NCBI RefSeq assembly: GCF_900111945.1 | Contig: NZ_FOYO01000004.1 | Span: 1-22,479 of the forward strand | DNA: 22,479 nt | From: Litoreibacter janthinus | GTDB taxonomy: Bacteria > Pseudomonadota > Alphaproteobacteria > Rhodobacterales > Rhodobacteraceae | Reading direction: 5' to 3' | Part shown: positions 1 to 9,428 of the stretch, piece after piece | Numbering within the stretch: position 1 is the first letter of the stretch | How the letters are laid out: the number at the start of each line of letters is the position of its first letter | Program-made: the position numbers and the translations under genes | Notes under the pieces: model-generated | Seen by the model: the letters and a program-made list of their open reading frames with translations, nothing else | What the model was told of the DNA's origin: nothing | Databases searched by the model: none

Positions 1-95
1 ATCGCTGCCGTCAACGTCGTCTTGCCGTGGTCAACGTGACCAATCGTGCCGATGTTTACGTGCGGTTTGTTACGTGCAAATTTTTCCTTAGCCAT
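1..95 (-). CDS. tuf: Elongation factor Tu, N-terminal fragment (runs off the left edge)
   Basis: Only the first 31 codons are present. They read [20 protein letters not shown] and continue into [12 protein letters not shown], the canonical EF-Tu start with the G1/P-loop GHVDHGKT that binds the GTP phosphates. EF-Tu is the cytosolic GTPase that brings aminoacyl-tRNA to the ribosomal A site. The ATG at 93-95 (minus) has a perfect AGGAGG at 101-106, five bases upstream. The gene lies 90 bp downstream of fusA in the same direction, the usual last position of the str operon. Many Proteobacteria carry a second tuf copy; whether this genome does cannot be seen here. Confidence 0.97.
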   Translation of the reverse strand, partial: MAKEKFARNKPHVNIGTIGHVDHGKTTLTAA

Positions 96-159
96 GATGG
101 CCTCCTGTTTCTGTCTTGTGCAAGCGGCGGGTCGCGCCCGAAGCCTTACGTGTGAAACG

Positions 160-180
160 ATGCGCGCCCAAGGCGCGCAT
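160..180 (-). promoter_or_regulatory. Perfect 9-bp stem-loop between fusA and tuf
   Basis: Arm ATGCGCGCC (160-168), a 3-nt loop (169-171) and GGCGCGCAT (172-180) form a perfect, very GC-rich hairpin six bases after the fusA stop. On the minus strand it is followed only by TCGTTTCAC, not a proper U-run. It is therefore more likely a partial attenuator or RNA-processing/stability element that sets the ratio of EF-G to EF-Tu than a full terminator. The structure is seen; the function is inferred. Confidence 0.5.
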
Positions 181-185
181 CGGGG

Positions 186-2306
186 TTATGCAAATTTGGC
201 CTGAATCTCGTCAGAGATGTTGGACGGCACTGGCTCGTAGTGATCGAACTGCATGGTGAAGTTCGCACGACCCGAAGACATCGAACGCAGAGTGTTGATG
301 TAGCCGAACATGTTCGCCAGTGGCACGAAAGCGTCGATAGCAATCGCGTTGCCGCGTGTATCTTGACCTTGCACCTGACCACGACGGGATGTCAGGTCAC
401 CAATGATGCCGCCGGTATACTCTTCAGGTGTCACCACCTCGACCTTCATGATCGGCTCGAGCAACTTGGCGCCCGCTTTTTTCATGCCTTCGCGCATACA
501 CATGCGGGCAGCAATCTCAAAGGCCAGAACCGAGGAGTCCACGTCGTGGAACTTACCATCGATCAGGGCAACCTTGAAGTCGATCACGGGGAAGCCTGCC
601 AGCGGGCCGCTATCCATGACGGAGTTGATACCTTTTTCAACACCAGGGATGTATTCCTTCGGAACAGCACCACCAACGATGCGGCTCTCGAAGGAGAACC
701 CTTCGCCAGGCTCTGTCGGAGAAATGACCATTTTCACTTCGCCGAATTGACCAGAACCACCCGACTGCTTCTTGTGGGTGTAGGTATGCTCGACTTCGCG
801 AGAAATCGTCTCACGATATGCAACCTGCGGCGCACCAATGTTGGCTTCCACTTTGAATTCGCGCTTCAGGCGATCCACCAGAATGTCGAGGTGAAGTTCG
901 CCCATGCCTTTCATGATGGTTTGACCGGACTCGATGTCGGTTTCCACACGGAAAGATGGATCCTCGGCAGCCAGACGTTGCAGACCCAGAGACATTTTCT
1001 CTTGGTCGGCTTTGGTCTTGGGCTCGACGGCGATCTCGATCACAGGATCAGGGAACGACATCGTTTCCAGAACAACCTGATCTTTTTCGTCAGACAGGGT
1101 GTCACCAGTTGTGGTGTTCTTCAGGCCAGCAAGCGCAATGATGTCACCAGCAAATGCTTCAGTGATCTCGTCTTGCTTGTTGGAGTGCATCATAACCATA
1201 CGGCCGATACGTTCCTTGTTGCCTTTGGTAGTGTTCACCAAGTTGTCACCCTTGGCGAGTTTGCCAGAGTAAATACGGGTGAACGTCAAAGTACCCATGT
1301 AAGGGTCGTTCATGATTTTGAACGCAAGGCCGGAGAACGGCATGTTGTCGTCAGCGCGGCGCGGGATATTCCGAACTTCTTCTTCGTCGCCGGGCGCAAA
1401 GCCCATGTAATCGACAACGTCCAGTGGGGACGGCAGATAGTCGATAACGGCGTTGAGAAGCGGCTGAACACCTTTGTTCTTGAACGCAGAGCCACCCAGA
1501 ACTGGAACGAATTTCAGCGCCAAGCAACCTTTGCGCAGCAAGGCACGCAGTGTTTTCACGTCAGGCTCGGTGCCTTCCATGAGATATGCTTCCATCGCGT
1601 CGTCGTCCATTTCGACGGCAGCTTCGATCATCTTCGCACGCCATTCGTCAGCTTGCGCCTTCAAACCGTCGCGGATCGGAGCTTTGATCCAAGAGGCACC
1701 AAGGTCTTCGCCCTGCCACAGCCACTCTTCCATGGTCACGAGGTCGATCAGACCTTCGAGTTCGGTTTCGGCACCAATTGGGATACCAACCGGAATAGCG
1801 GTTGCACCGGTACGGTCTTCGATCATGCGAACGCAGTTGAAGAAGTCCGCGCCGATCTTGTCCATTTTGTTAACGAACACGATGCGTGGAACTTTGTAGC
1901 GGTCAGCCTGACGCCAAACAGTTTCAGTCTGCGGCTCAACACCAGCGTTACCGTCAAGAACGGTCACGGCGCCATCGAGAACAGCCAAGGAACGCTCAAC
2001 TTCGATCGTGAAGTCAACGTGGCCCGGGGTGTCGATGATGTTCATGCGGTGCTTCAGAGAGTCAGGCTCAATGCCGTTCTCAGTACGCTCCCAGAACGTG
2101 GTTGTTGCAGCAGAAGTGATCGTGATGCCACGTTCCTGCTCTTGCTCCATCCAGTCCATGGTCGCTGCGCCATCGTGCACTTCGCCGATGTTGTGGGATT
2201 TTCCTGTATAGAACAGGATACGTTCGGAACAGGTGGTTTTACCGGCATCAATGTGCGCAATAATACCGAAATTCCGGTAGCGTTCGAGGGGATAGTCGCG
2301 TGCCAT
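186..2306 (-). CDS. fusA: Elongation factor G
   Basis: This 706-aa protein is EF-G, the ribosomal translocase GTPase. It drives tRNA-mRNA movement after peptide transfer and, with RRF, helps recycle ribosomes. The G1 motif AHIDAGKT is at residues 17-24, the switch-I RGITI at 59-63, G3 DTPGH (with the catalytic His) at 92-96 and G4 NKMDK at 146-150. Domains II to V follow, with typical stretches such as [18 protein letters not shown] and the C-terminal [14 protein letters not shown]. Full length for the family, with no break. The ATG at 2306 lies 15 bp after the rpsG stop, so the two are translated from one mRNA. Confidence 0.99.
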   Translation of the reverse strand: MARDYPLERYRNFGIIAHIDAGKTTCSERILFYTGKSHNIGEVHDGAATMDWMEQEQERGITITSAATTTFWERTENGIEPDSLKHRMNIIDTPGHVDFTIEVERSLAVLDGAVTVLDGNAGVEPQTETVWRQADRYKVPRIVFVNKMDKIGADFFNCVRMIEDRTGATAIPVGIPIGAETELEGLIDLVTMEEWLWQGEDLGASWIKAPIRDGLKAQADEWRAKMIEAAVEMDDDAMEAYLMEGTEPDVKTLRALLRKGCLALKFVPVLGGSAFKNKGVQPLLNAVIDYLPSPLDVVDYMGFAPGDEEEVRNIPRRADDNMPFSGLAFKIMNDPYMGTLTFTRIYSGKLAKGDNLVNTTKGNKERIGRMVMMHSNKQDEITEAFAGDIIALAGLKNTTTGDTLSDEKDQVVLETMSFPDPVIEIAVEPKTKADQEKMSLGLQRLAAEDPSFRVETDIESGQTIMKGMGELHLDILVDRLKREFKVEANIGAPQVAYRETISREVEHTYTHKKQSGGSGQFGEVKMVISPTEPGEGFSFESRIVGGAVPKEYIPGVEKGINSVMDSGPLAGFPVIDFKVALIDGKFHDVDSSVLAFEIAARMCMREGMKKAGAKLLEPIMKVEVVTPEEYTGGIIGDLTSRRGQVQGQDTRGNAIAIDAFVPLANMFGYINTLRSMSSGRANFTMQFDHYEPVPSNISDEIQAKFA

Positions 2307-2321
2307 ATCAGATGCGCTCCC

Positions 2322-2795
<474 letters not shown>

Positions 2796-2806
2796 CTATC
2801 TTCCTC

Positions 2807-3178
2807 TTACTTAGGACGCTTCGCGCCGTATTTCGAACGACGTTGCTTACGATCTTTAACGCCCTGGGTATCCAGAACACCGCGAAGGATGTGGTAGCGA
2901 ACACCTGGAAGGTCTTTTACACGGCCGCCACGGATCAGAACCACGGAGTGTTCCTGAAGGTTGTGGCTTTCACCCGGGATGTAAGAGATGACTTCGAACC
3001 CGTTGGTCAGGCGCACTTTTGCGACCTTACGCATAGCGGAGTTCGGTTTCTTTGGTGTCGTTGTATACACACGGGTGCAAACGCCACGCTTCTGCGGGCA
3101 TTGCTCCAGGTGCTGCGACTTGGATGTTTTACGTTTCGGCTGCCGCGGCTTGCGGATCAGCTGTTGAATCGTTGGCAT
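2807..3178 (-). CDS. rpsL: Small ribosomal subunit protein uS12
   Basis: This 123-aa protein is ribosomal protein S12, part of the decoding centre that monitors codon-anticodon pairing. It shows the family motifs [11 protein letters not shown] at the N-terminus, [19 protein letters not shown] and [21 protein letters not shown]. The lysines whose mutation usually gives streptomycin resistance (in TPKKPNS and RGGRVKDLP) are wild type. The start is set at 3178, not at an in-frame codon 60 bp further upstream, because MPTIQQL is the conserved N-terminus and 123 aa is the family length. It is the first gene of the rpsL-rpsG-fusA-tuf operon. Confidence 0.98.
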   Translation of the reverse strand: MPTIQQLIRKPRQPKRKTSKSQHLEQCPQKRGVCTRVYTTTPKKPNSAMRKVAKVRLTNGFEVISYIPGESHNLQEHSVVLIRGGRVKDLPGVRYHILRGVLDTQGVKDRKQRRSKYGAKRPK

Positions 3179-3420
3179 TGAGGACTTTCCCCTTCGTTGC
3201 AACTTCGTTTGGGGCGCGCGTCCCCGGCTTAATGTCACCCCGAACGGGGCGTCTTATTCGTTTTTCGCATTTGCGCGTCCACAAACACAAAGACCCGCAG
3301 CGGGTGACCCTACCTGGGATCCGCGCGGTGGATTTACAGAGGATCGGGACGAATAAGTGTCCGGATCGTGACCACTAAATTTTGAGTGCAAGCCGAGCGT
3401 TCCCCGACCTGATTGCGCGC
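3179..3420 (-). promoter_or_regulatory. Long 5' leader of the str operon
   Basis: If the promoter at 3421-3449 is used, rpsL has an untranslated leader of about 235 nt. It contains two small stem-loops: ACCCG/CGGGT (3293-3297 with 3301-3305) and GGGG/CCCC around a 7-nt loop (3211-3225), the latter about 30 nt before the start codon. I see no coding frame with a ribosome-binding site in it. The leader may carry an attenuation or autoregulatory element, but no known riboswitch or leader family is recognised. Confidence 0.4.
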
Positions 3421-3449
3421 GTAATAGGTGGAGTCGGGTGGGGTGTCAA
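3421..3449 (-). promoter_or_regulatory. Sigma70-type promoter of the rpsL operon
   Basis: On the minus strand a perfect -35 TTGACA (3444-3449) is followed by a 17-bp spacer and the -10 hexamer TATTAC (3421-3426). This is the best promoter-like match noticed in the window and lies between the stop of the upstream permease gene and rpsL. It predicts transcription starting near 3414. Confidence 0.72.
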
Positions 3450-3489
3450 CAGCCCGCCACTGGAAGTGCCCCGTAAACCGAAGGCAGAG

Positions 3490-4401
3490 CTATCTCGGAC
3501 GCAGGCCCGTATGAACTTTTCGGGCAGTCGCCCGCTCACGGTAAAGCGTAAACAATCCTGTCGCGACCACAATCCCCGAGCCCAGCAAAGTCAGCGCGTC
3601 GGGCCAATCACCGAATAAGATCAGCCCGAGAAGAAGTGCTGCGACCAGACTGGTATAGCGAAAAGGCGCTACAAAACTGATCTCGCCTGACCGCATCGCT
3701 GAAACCGAGAAGATATAGCCGCCGATCACAAAAAAGCTGGCCCCGGCGAGCCACAGAGCCGACATCGTACTAACTGGCTGCCAAGCCTGCGTTACACTTC
3801 CCACCGCCCCTAGCGACGCCACCCCGACCGCCGCTGCGAGTGCAATCGTCATCGACGGCACCGCCGCGGAAATCCGGCGCGCGCACAGGTCGCGCACGGT
3901 GACGCAAGCGACGGCAAGAAGCACGTAGATGGAATAAATTGAAAAGCCGCTCCCCTCTCCGAATAGGAAAGGTGGCTGTAGGATCAAAAGCACACCTACA
4001 AAGCCAACAAGAATTGCGGTGAGCCGCTTCCAGCCAACAGCTTCGCCCAAAAACAAAGCCCCCGCGAGGGTCACAGTTAAGGGAAGGGCCTGCAAAATAG
4101 CTGTTACATCCGCAATCGGCAGGTGGAACAAGGCGGAGATAAAGAAAAAAGCTGCCCCGATTTCGACGGCAGTCCGCAAACCAATCAAAAATTGGTCTCG
4201 GGGCGCGATGCGCGTGCGGAATGCCCCCCCTCTCCACGCCATAAACCCGAGAAACACAATCACAGCAAGCGAACGCAAAACTAATGCCTGAAAAAGAGGA
4301 ATCTCTCCTGATAGCGACTTCATGCAGGCGTCGTTCAAGGTGAACGCCGTCATCGAGCCCATCATAAAAACTGCGCCGCGTGTGTTGTCTGAGAGTGCCA
4401 T
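3490..4401 (-). CDS. EamA/DMT-superfamily inner-membrane transporter
   Basis: This 303-aa, strongly hydrophobic protein has about ten membrane segments arranged as two EamA repeats, the hallmark of the drug/metabolite transporter superfamily. The repeat signatures are visible as ADVTAILQALPLTVTLAGAL in the first half and GEISFVAPFRYTSLVAALLL in the second. Such proteins export amino acids, metabolites or drugs; the substrate cannot be predicted here. The ATG at 4401 is preferred over an in-frame GTG at 4452 because NTRGAVFMMGSMTAF directly after it is the usual family start, although no strong ribosome-binding site precedes it. It is an accessory gene between rpoC and rpsL, divergent from the exported-protein gene on its right. 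Confidence 0.85.
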   Translation of the reverse strand: MALSDNTRGAVFMMGSMTAFTLNDACMKSLSGEIPLFQALVLRSLAVIVFLGFMAWRGGAFRTRIAPRDQFLIGLRTAVEIGAAFFFISALFHLPIADVTAILQALPLTVTLAGALFLGEAVGWKRLTAILVGFVGVLLILQPPFLFGEGSGFSIYSIYVLLAVACVTVRDLCARRISAAVPSMTIALAAAVGVASLGAVGSVTQAWQPVSTMSALWLAGASFFVIGGYIFSVSAMRSGEISFVAPFRYTSLVAALLLGLILFGDWPDALTLLGSGIVVATGLFTLYRERATARKVHTGLRPR

Positions 4402-4575
4402 AGAATCGCAGCTATCACTGAATGCGGGCCCTGAATAGAGCCTGATTGCCACCGTTATTGGCCAAGGACGAACAGTGCTGCCTTCGGTGAAAATGGAACT
4501 TCGACGAGGCTGCCGCGTTGTCGTTGCATATGAGGTGCATCATTGCGCCGTAGACAAAATCGAATGGAGATACCA

Positions 4576-5061
4576 ATGTTTAAGAAACTTGTAGCCCCCA
4601 CCGCCGCAGCTGTTCTGCTCGCAAGCACCGCAGCCTTTGCCGAGACAACAGTGCGCAATGTGCAGGTCGACGTAGACCTCTCAGCGATCCAGAATGAAGC
4701 TGCCGCCGCCTATTGGACAAGCGTTGCAGGCGACCTGGAGACGGCCATTGTCGCCCGTCTGACTGACCAGATTGCCGATGATGGCGCAACCGTCACGGTC
4801 GACATCGACGAATTGTCGCTGGCAAATAGCTTCCAGTCCGTGCTTGGCATCGAGAAGTCCGAATTGTCAGGATCCGTCGCCGTAAACAATCTGCAAGATA
4901 ACTCGGAGCATCAAGCATATGAGCTGACCGTTTCGTTTGAGCCGGCTCCGATTGTCTTGTCCCCAGACGCGGACCTGCTGTTCATCACGCGCAGCACTTC
5001 ACAATACTACGCAGACATGGTCTCGACCTTTGCGGAGCATGTGACAGACAAACTCCAATAA
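4576..5061 (+). CDS. Exported (periplasmic) protein of unknown function
   Basis: This is the only convincing plus-strand gene in the window. The 161-aa product starts with a clear Sec signal peptide: MFKK, a hydrophobic Ala/Leu stretch, then AFA|ETT, predicting cleavage after residue 22. There is no lipobox cysteine, and the mature part contains no cysteine at all. The mature region of about 139 aa is acidic and alternates predicted beta strands (VRNVQVDVDLS, ATVTVDIDEL, AYELTVSFEPAPIVL) with helices (EAAAAYWTSVAGDLETAIVARL and a C-terminal YYADMVSTFAEHVTDKL). I do not recognise the family. The ATG at 4576 is chosen because GGAG at 4566-4569 sits six bases upstream and the signal peptide begins there. 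It converges on rpoC and shares its terminator. Confidence 0.8.
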   Translation: MFKKLVAPTAAAVLLASTAAFAETTVRNVQVDVDLSAIQNEAAAAYWTSVAGDLETAIVARLTDQIADDGATVTVDIDELSLANSFQSVLGIEKSELSGSVAVNNLQDNSEHQAYELTVSFEPAPIVLSPDADLLFITRSTSQYYADMVSTFAEHVTDKLQ

Positions 5062-5074
5062 CAACGAGCATCTG

Positions 5075-5114
5075 AAAGAAAAAAAGGCCCCCACCGATTG
5101 CTCGGCGGGGGCCT
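5075..5114 (-). terminator. Rho-independent terminator of rpoC, possibly bidirectional
   Basis: The 12-bp arms 5086-5097 and 5102-5113 enclose a 4-nt loop. The single non-Watson-Crick position is a G-U pair on the minus-strand RNA but a C-A mismatch on the plus-strand RNA. On the minus strand the stem is followed by seven U, C and three U (5075-5085), an excellent terminator 24 bp after the rpoC stop. On the plus strand it follows the exported-protein gene by 24 bp, with a weaker GTTCTTGTT tail. Confidence 0.88.
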
Positions 5115-5138
5115 GTTCTTGTTCGAAAAGACCTCGAT

Positions 5139-8100
5139 TTATTCGTCGCGGCTTTCTGGTGTTTCCACCATGATCGTGTCCATTGGATCCTCCATCGGAG
5201 CTTCCTCTGGTGCTGCCAGCGCAAGCGCGGCTTCCGCCTCAGCCTTGCGGGCTTCGATCACAACATTATCGCGCTCTGCAGCGATACGACGCATTTTCTG
5301 CGTAGCACCACCGGTACCGGCTGGGATCAAACGACCCACAATGACGTTCTCTTTCAGGCCGATAAGCTTGTCACGTTTGCCCATGGTAGAGGCTTCGGTG
5401 AGCACGCGGGTCGTTTCCTGGAAGGACGCGGCAGAGATGAACGAACGCGTTTGCAGCGACGCTTTGGTAATACCAAGCAGGATTGGCTCGCCTGTGGCAG
5501 GTTCGCCGCCTTTGGCGATGGCCTTTTCGTTGGCAGCATCAAACTCGGCTTTGTCGACATGCTCGCCCTTGAGCAGCGTGGTCAGACCGGAAGACTGAAC
5601 CTCCCACTTCTGAAGCATCTGACGAACGATAACCTCGATGTGCTTATCGTTAATCTTCACGCCTTGCAGACGATACACGTCTTGGACTTCGTCGATCATG
5701 TAGTCGGCCAGAGCCTCCACACCCATGATGGCGAGAATGTCATGCGGCGCAGGGTTGCCGTCCATAATGTAATCGCCCTTTTGGACGAAGTCGCCTTCGG
5801 CCACAGGGATGTGTTTGCCCTTCGGCACCATGTATTCGACTTTAACGTCGCTATCCTCGGAGGACTCAATCGCGATGCGGCGCTTGTTTTTGTAGTCCTT
5901 GCCGAAACGAACATAGCCGTCGATTTCCGCGATGATGGCGTGGTCTTTGGGGCGGCGTGCCTCAAAGAGCTCGGCCACGCGAGGCAGACCACCGGTGATG
6001 TCCTTGGTCTTGGCACCCTCACGCGGGATACGGGCAACCACGTCACCGGCTTTGATGTCCTGACCATCTTCGATGGACAGAACAGCATCCACGGACATTG
6101 GATAGGTGGCAGGGTTGCCATTCTCCAAACGAACCGGCTCGCCATCTGGGCCTTCGATGATCACTTCGGGCTTCAGGTCGTTGCCTTTTGGTGCCGCACG
6201 CCAGTCGACCACGATCTTCTGGGTCATGCCTGTCGCGTCATCGGTCTCGTCTTTAACGGCAATGCCGCTGACGAGGTCGACAAAACGGGCCTTACCGTCT
6301 TTTTCAGCGATGATCGGCAGGGTGTAAGGATCCCATTCGAACAGCTTATCGCCGCGCGCAACCTTAGCGCCGTCTTTAACGTGCATCTTGGAGCCATAAC
6401 CGATTTTGTGGCGGGCACGCTCGGTGCCGTTCTCGTCGGTGATGGTCAGCTGCATGTTACGACCCATGACAACTTGCTCGCCTGCAGCGTTTTCCAATAT
6501 GGAAGCGTTTTCAAACGCAACCACACCCTCTTGCGAGGCTTCCAGGAAGGACTGTTGGCCACCTTGCGCAACACCGCCAATGTGGAACGTCCGCATGGTC
6601 AGCTGGGTACCTGGTTCGCCGATGGACTGTGCGGCAATGATGCCGACGGCTTCACCGGTGTTCACCAAGGTACCACGGGCCAAGTCGCGGCCGTAGCACA
6701 TGGCGCAAACGCCTTCTTCAGCTTCACAGGTTAGCGGCGAACGCATCTTGGCGGTTGGAATGTCAGCCGCATCAATTGCATCTGCCTTACGCTCGTCAAT
6801 CAGCTCGTCACGGGCGACGATGATTTCGTCCGTGCCGGGCATCAGGATGTCTTCAGCAGCAGTCCGGCCTAGCAAACGCTCGCCAATGGATGCGACAACT
6901 TCACCGTCATTCACAGCCGAAGAGGCGTTGATGAAGTTCTCTGTGCCACAGTCATGCATGCGAACGATACAGTCCTGCGCCACGTCAACCAGACGACGGG
7001 TCAGATAACCCGAGTTAGCTGTTTTCAAAGCGGTATCCGACAGACCCTTACGGGCACCGTGGGTGGAGTTGAAGTACTCCAACACAGTCAAACCTTCTTT
7101 AAAGTTCGAGATGATCGGTGTTTCGATGATCTCGCCGTTCGGCTTGGCCATCAGACCACGCATACCGCCCAACTGCTTCATCTGAGTAACCGAACCACGC
7201 GCACCGGAGTGAGCCATCATGTAGACCGAGTTCGGCTCGTTTTGCGAACCGTCCTCAGCCCGACCGGAGTCGGAAATGTTGGCCATCATGGCGTCGGTGA
7301 CCTGGTCGTTACACTTCGACCAAGCATCGATGACTTTGTTGTACTTCTCGCCCTGAGTGATCAGGCCGTCCATGTACTGCTGTTCAAACTCTTTGACCTG
7401 CGCGCGGGTGCCATCAACGATGGGCCACTTGCTGTCTGGGATAATCATGTCGTCCTTGCCGAACGAAATCCCTGCTTTGAACGCTTCACGGAAGCCCATG
7501 GTCATGATCTGGTCACAGAAGATCACAGACTCTTTCTGGCCGCAGTAACGGTAGACAGTATCGATGACCTGCTGAACTTCCTTCTTACGCAGAAGGCGGT
7601 TCACCAGCGAGAACGGAGCTTTTGCATTCAGCGGCAACAACGCGCCCAGACGAATACGACCAGGAGTAGTTTCGAAGCGCGTCAGCACCTCGTTACCTTC
7701 GTCGTCGATTTGCGGCAGGCGAGCTTGAATTTTGGCGTGCAGGTGCACTTCGCCAGAATCCAGTGCATGCTGCACTTCGTCCACGTTCGAGAAGATCTTG
7801 CCTTCGCCGTGCATGCCTTCACGTTCCATGGTGATGTAGTAGAGACCAAGGATCATATCCTGCGATGGCACGATGATTGGTGCACCGTTTGCAGGGGACA
7901 GGACGTTGTTGGTCGACATCATCAAGACGCGTGCTTCCAGCTGGGCCTCAAGGCTCAGAGGAACGTGCACAGCCATTTGGTCGCCGTCGAAGTCAGCGTT
8001 AAAGGCCGAACAAACCAGTGGGTGCAGCTGGATAGCTTTCCCTTCGATCAGAATCGGCTCAAACGCTTGGATGCCAAGACGGTGCAAAGTCGGCGCACGG

Positions 8101-9380
8101 TTCAGCATGACCGGATGCTCGCGGATAACCTCGTCGAGGATATCCCACACTTCGGGACGCTCTTTTTCGACCAGTTTCTTCGCCTGTTTCACTGTGGAGG
8201 ACAGACCTTTGGCCTCCAGACGCGAGTAGATGAACGGCTTGAACAGCTCCAACGCCATCTTCTTGGGAAGACCACATTGGTGCAGCTTCAGCTCCGGGCC
8301 GGTCACAATGACTGAGCGGCCAGAGAAGTCGACGCGCTTACCCAAAAGGTTCTGGCGGAAGCGACCTTGCTTACCTTTCAGCATGTCGGACAAGGACTTC
8401 AGCGGGCGCTTGTTGGCACCCGTGATGGTCCGGCCGCGACGGCCGTTGTCGAACAATGCGTCCACAGATTCTTGAAGCATACGCTTCTCGTTGCGCACGA
8501 TAATGTCCGGCGCGCGAAGCTCGATCAGGCGCTTCAGGCGGTTGTTTCGGTTGATCACACGGCGATACAGGTCGTTCAGGTCGGACGTCGCAAAACGTCC
8601 GCCATCCAGTGGGACCAACGGGCGCAGCTCTGGCGGGATCACAGGAACCACAGTCAGCACCATCCACTCTGGGCGGTTGCCGGACTCTAGGAAGTTCTCG
8701 ACCAGTTTCAGACGTTTGATGATTTTCTTGGGCTTCAGCTCACCGGTGGCCTCTTTGAGGTCTTCACGCAGTTGGTCAGCTTCCGCTTCGAGATCAATCG
8801 CAGCCAGCATTTCGCGGATCGCTTCAGCACCGATATTTGCGGTGAAGGCGTCCATGCCATAGGCGTCTTGCGCGTCAAGGAATTCCTCTTCGCTCATCAG
8901 CTGGCCATAGGTCAGGTCGGTCAGGCCCGGTTCGATCACGACGTAGTTCTCGAAATAGAGAATACGTTCCAGATCGCGCAAAGTCATATCCAGCATCAGG
9001 CCGATCCGCGATGGAAGCGACTTGAGGAACCAGATGTGCGCAACTGGGGCTGCCAGTTCGATGTGGCCCATGCGCTCGCGGCGCACTTTTTGAAGCGTAA
9101 CTTCGACGCCACATTTCTCGCAGACAACGCCGCGATACTTCATACGCTTATATTTGCCGCACAGGCATTCGTAGTCCTTGATCGGGCCAAAGATGCGCGC
9201 GCAGAACAGACCGTCACGCTCTGGTTTGAACGTCCGGTAGTTGATGGTTTCCGGCTTTTTGATCTCGCCGTAGGACCAGCTCAGGATGCGCTCTGGGGAA
9301 GCCAGCGAAACTTTGATTTCGTCAAAGCTTTTTGGCGGAGCGATCGGGTTGAACGGGTTGGTTGTCAGTTCCTGGTTCAT
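5139..9380 (-). CDS. rpoC: DNA-directed RNA polymerase subunit beta'
   Basis: This 1413-aa protein is the beta' subunit, which carries the catalytic Mg2+ site of RNA polymerase. The N-terminal zinc-binding cysteines are C72, C74, C87 and C90. The catalytic NADFDGD is at 461-467, with the three aspartates 463, 465 and 467. The second zinc site is C811, C885, C892 and C895. The trigger-loop region [21 protein letters not shown] lies at about 916-936. The protein is full length and unbroken, and it ends in the acidic tail usual for alphaproteobacteria. AAGGA precedes the ATG. It follows rpoB by 48 bp and is co-transcribed with it. Confidence 0.99.
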   Translation of the reverse strand: MNQELTTNPFNPIAPPKSFDEIKVSLASPERILSWSYGEIKKPETINYRTFKPERDGLFCARIFGPIKDYECLCGKYKRMKYRGVVCEKCGVEVTLQKVRRERMGHIELAAPVAHIWFLKSLPSRIGLMLDMTLRDLERILYFENYVVIEPGLTDLTYGQLMSEEEFLDAQDAYGMDAFTANIGAEAIREMLAAIDLEAEADQLREDLKEATGELKPKKIIKRLKLVENFLESGNRPEWMVLTVVPVIPPELRPLVPLDGGRFATSDLNDLYRRVINRNNRLKRLIELRAPDIIVRNEKRMLQESVDALFDNGRRGRTITGANKRPLKSLSDMLKGKQGRFRQNLLGKRVDFSGRSVIVTGPELKLHQCGLPKKMALELFKPFIYSRLEAKGLSSTVKQAKKLVEKERPEVWDILDEVIREHPVMLNRAPTLHRLGIQAFEPILIEGKAIQLHPLVCSAFNADFDGDQMAVHVPLSLEAQLEARVLMMSTNNVLSPANGAPIIVPSQDMILGLYYITMEREGMHGEGKIFSNVDEVQHALDSGEVHLHAKIQARLPQIDDEGNEVLTRFETTPGRIRLGALLPLNAKAPFSLVNRLLRKKEVQQVIDTVYRYCGQKESVIFCDQIMTMGFREAFKAGISFGKDDMIIPDSKWPIVDGTRAQVKEFEQQYMDGLITQGEKYNKVIDAWSKCNDQVTDAMMANISDSGRAEDGSQNEPNSVYMMAHSGARGSVTQMKQLGGMRGLMAKPNGEIIETPIISNFKEGLTVLEYFNSTHGARKGLSDTALKTANSGYLTRRLVDVAQDCIVRMHDCGTENFINASSAVNDGEVVASIGERLLGRTAAEDILMPGTDEIIVARDELIDERKADAIDAADIPTAKMRSPLTCEAEEGVCAMCYGRDLARGTLVNTGEAVGIIAAQSIGEPGTQLTMRTFHIGGVAQGGQQSFLEASQEGVVAFENASILENAAGEQVVMGRNMQLTITDENGTERARHKIGYGSKMHVKDGAKVARGDKLFEWDPYTLPIIAEKDGKARFVDLVSGIAVKDETDDATGMTQKIVVDWRAAPKGNDLKPEVIIEGPDGEPVRLENGNPATYPMSVDAVLSIEDGQDIKAGDVVARIPREGAKTKDITGGLPRVAELFEARRPKDHAIIAEIDGYVRFGKDYKNKRRIAIESSEDSDVKVEYMVPKGKHIPVAEGDFVQKGDYIMDGNPAPHDILAIMGVEALADYMIDEVQDVYRLQGVKINDKHIEVIVRQMLQKWEVQSSGLTTLLKGEHVDKAEFDAANEKAIAKGGEPATGEPILLGITKASLQTRSFISAASFQETTRVLTEASTMGKRDKLIGLKENVIVGRLIPAGTGGATQKMRRIAAERDNVVIEARKAEAEAALALAAPEEAPMEDPMDTIMVETPESRDE

Positions 9381-9428
9381 TTTGCGTCCTTACAAATTAG
9401 GGGATGGGTTGAGTGGGGCGCGAGCGCC

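Noticed and set aside
4402..4452. GTG-initiated extension of the permease
   Set aside because: The 17 extra residues are polar and unlike the family start; the ATG at 4401 begins just before the first membrane segment.
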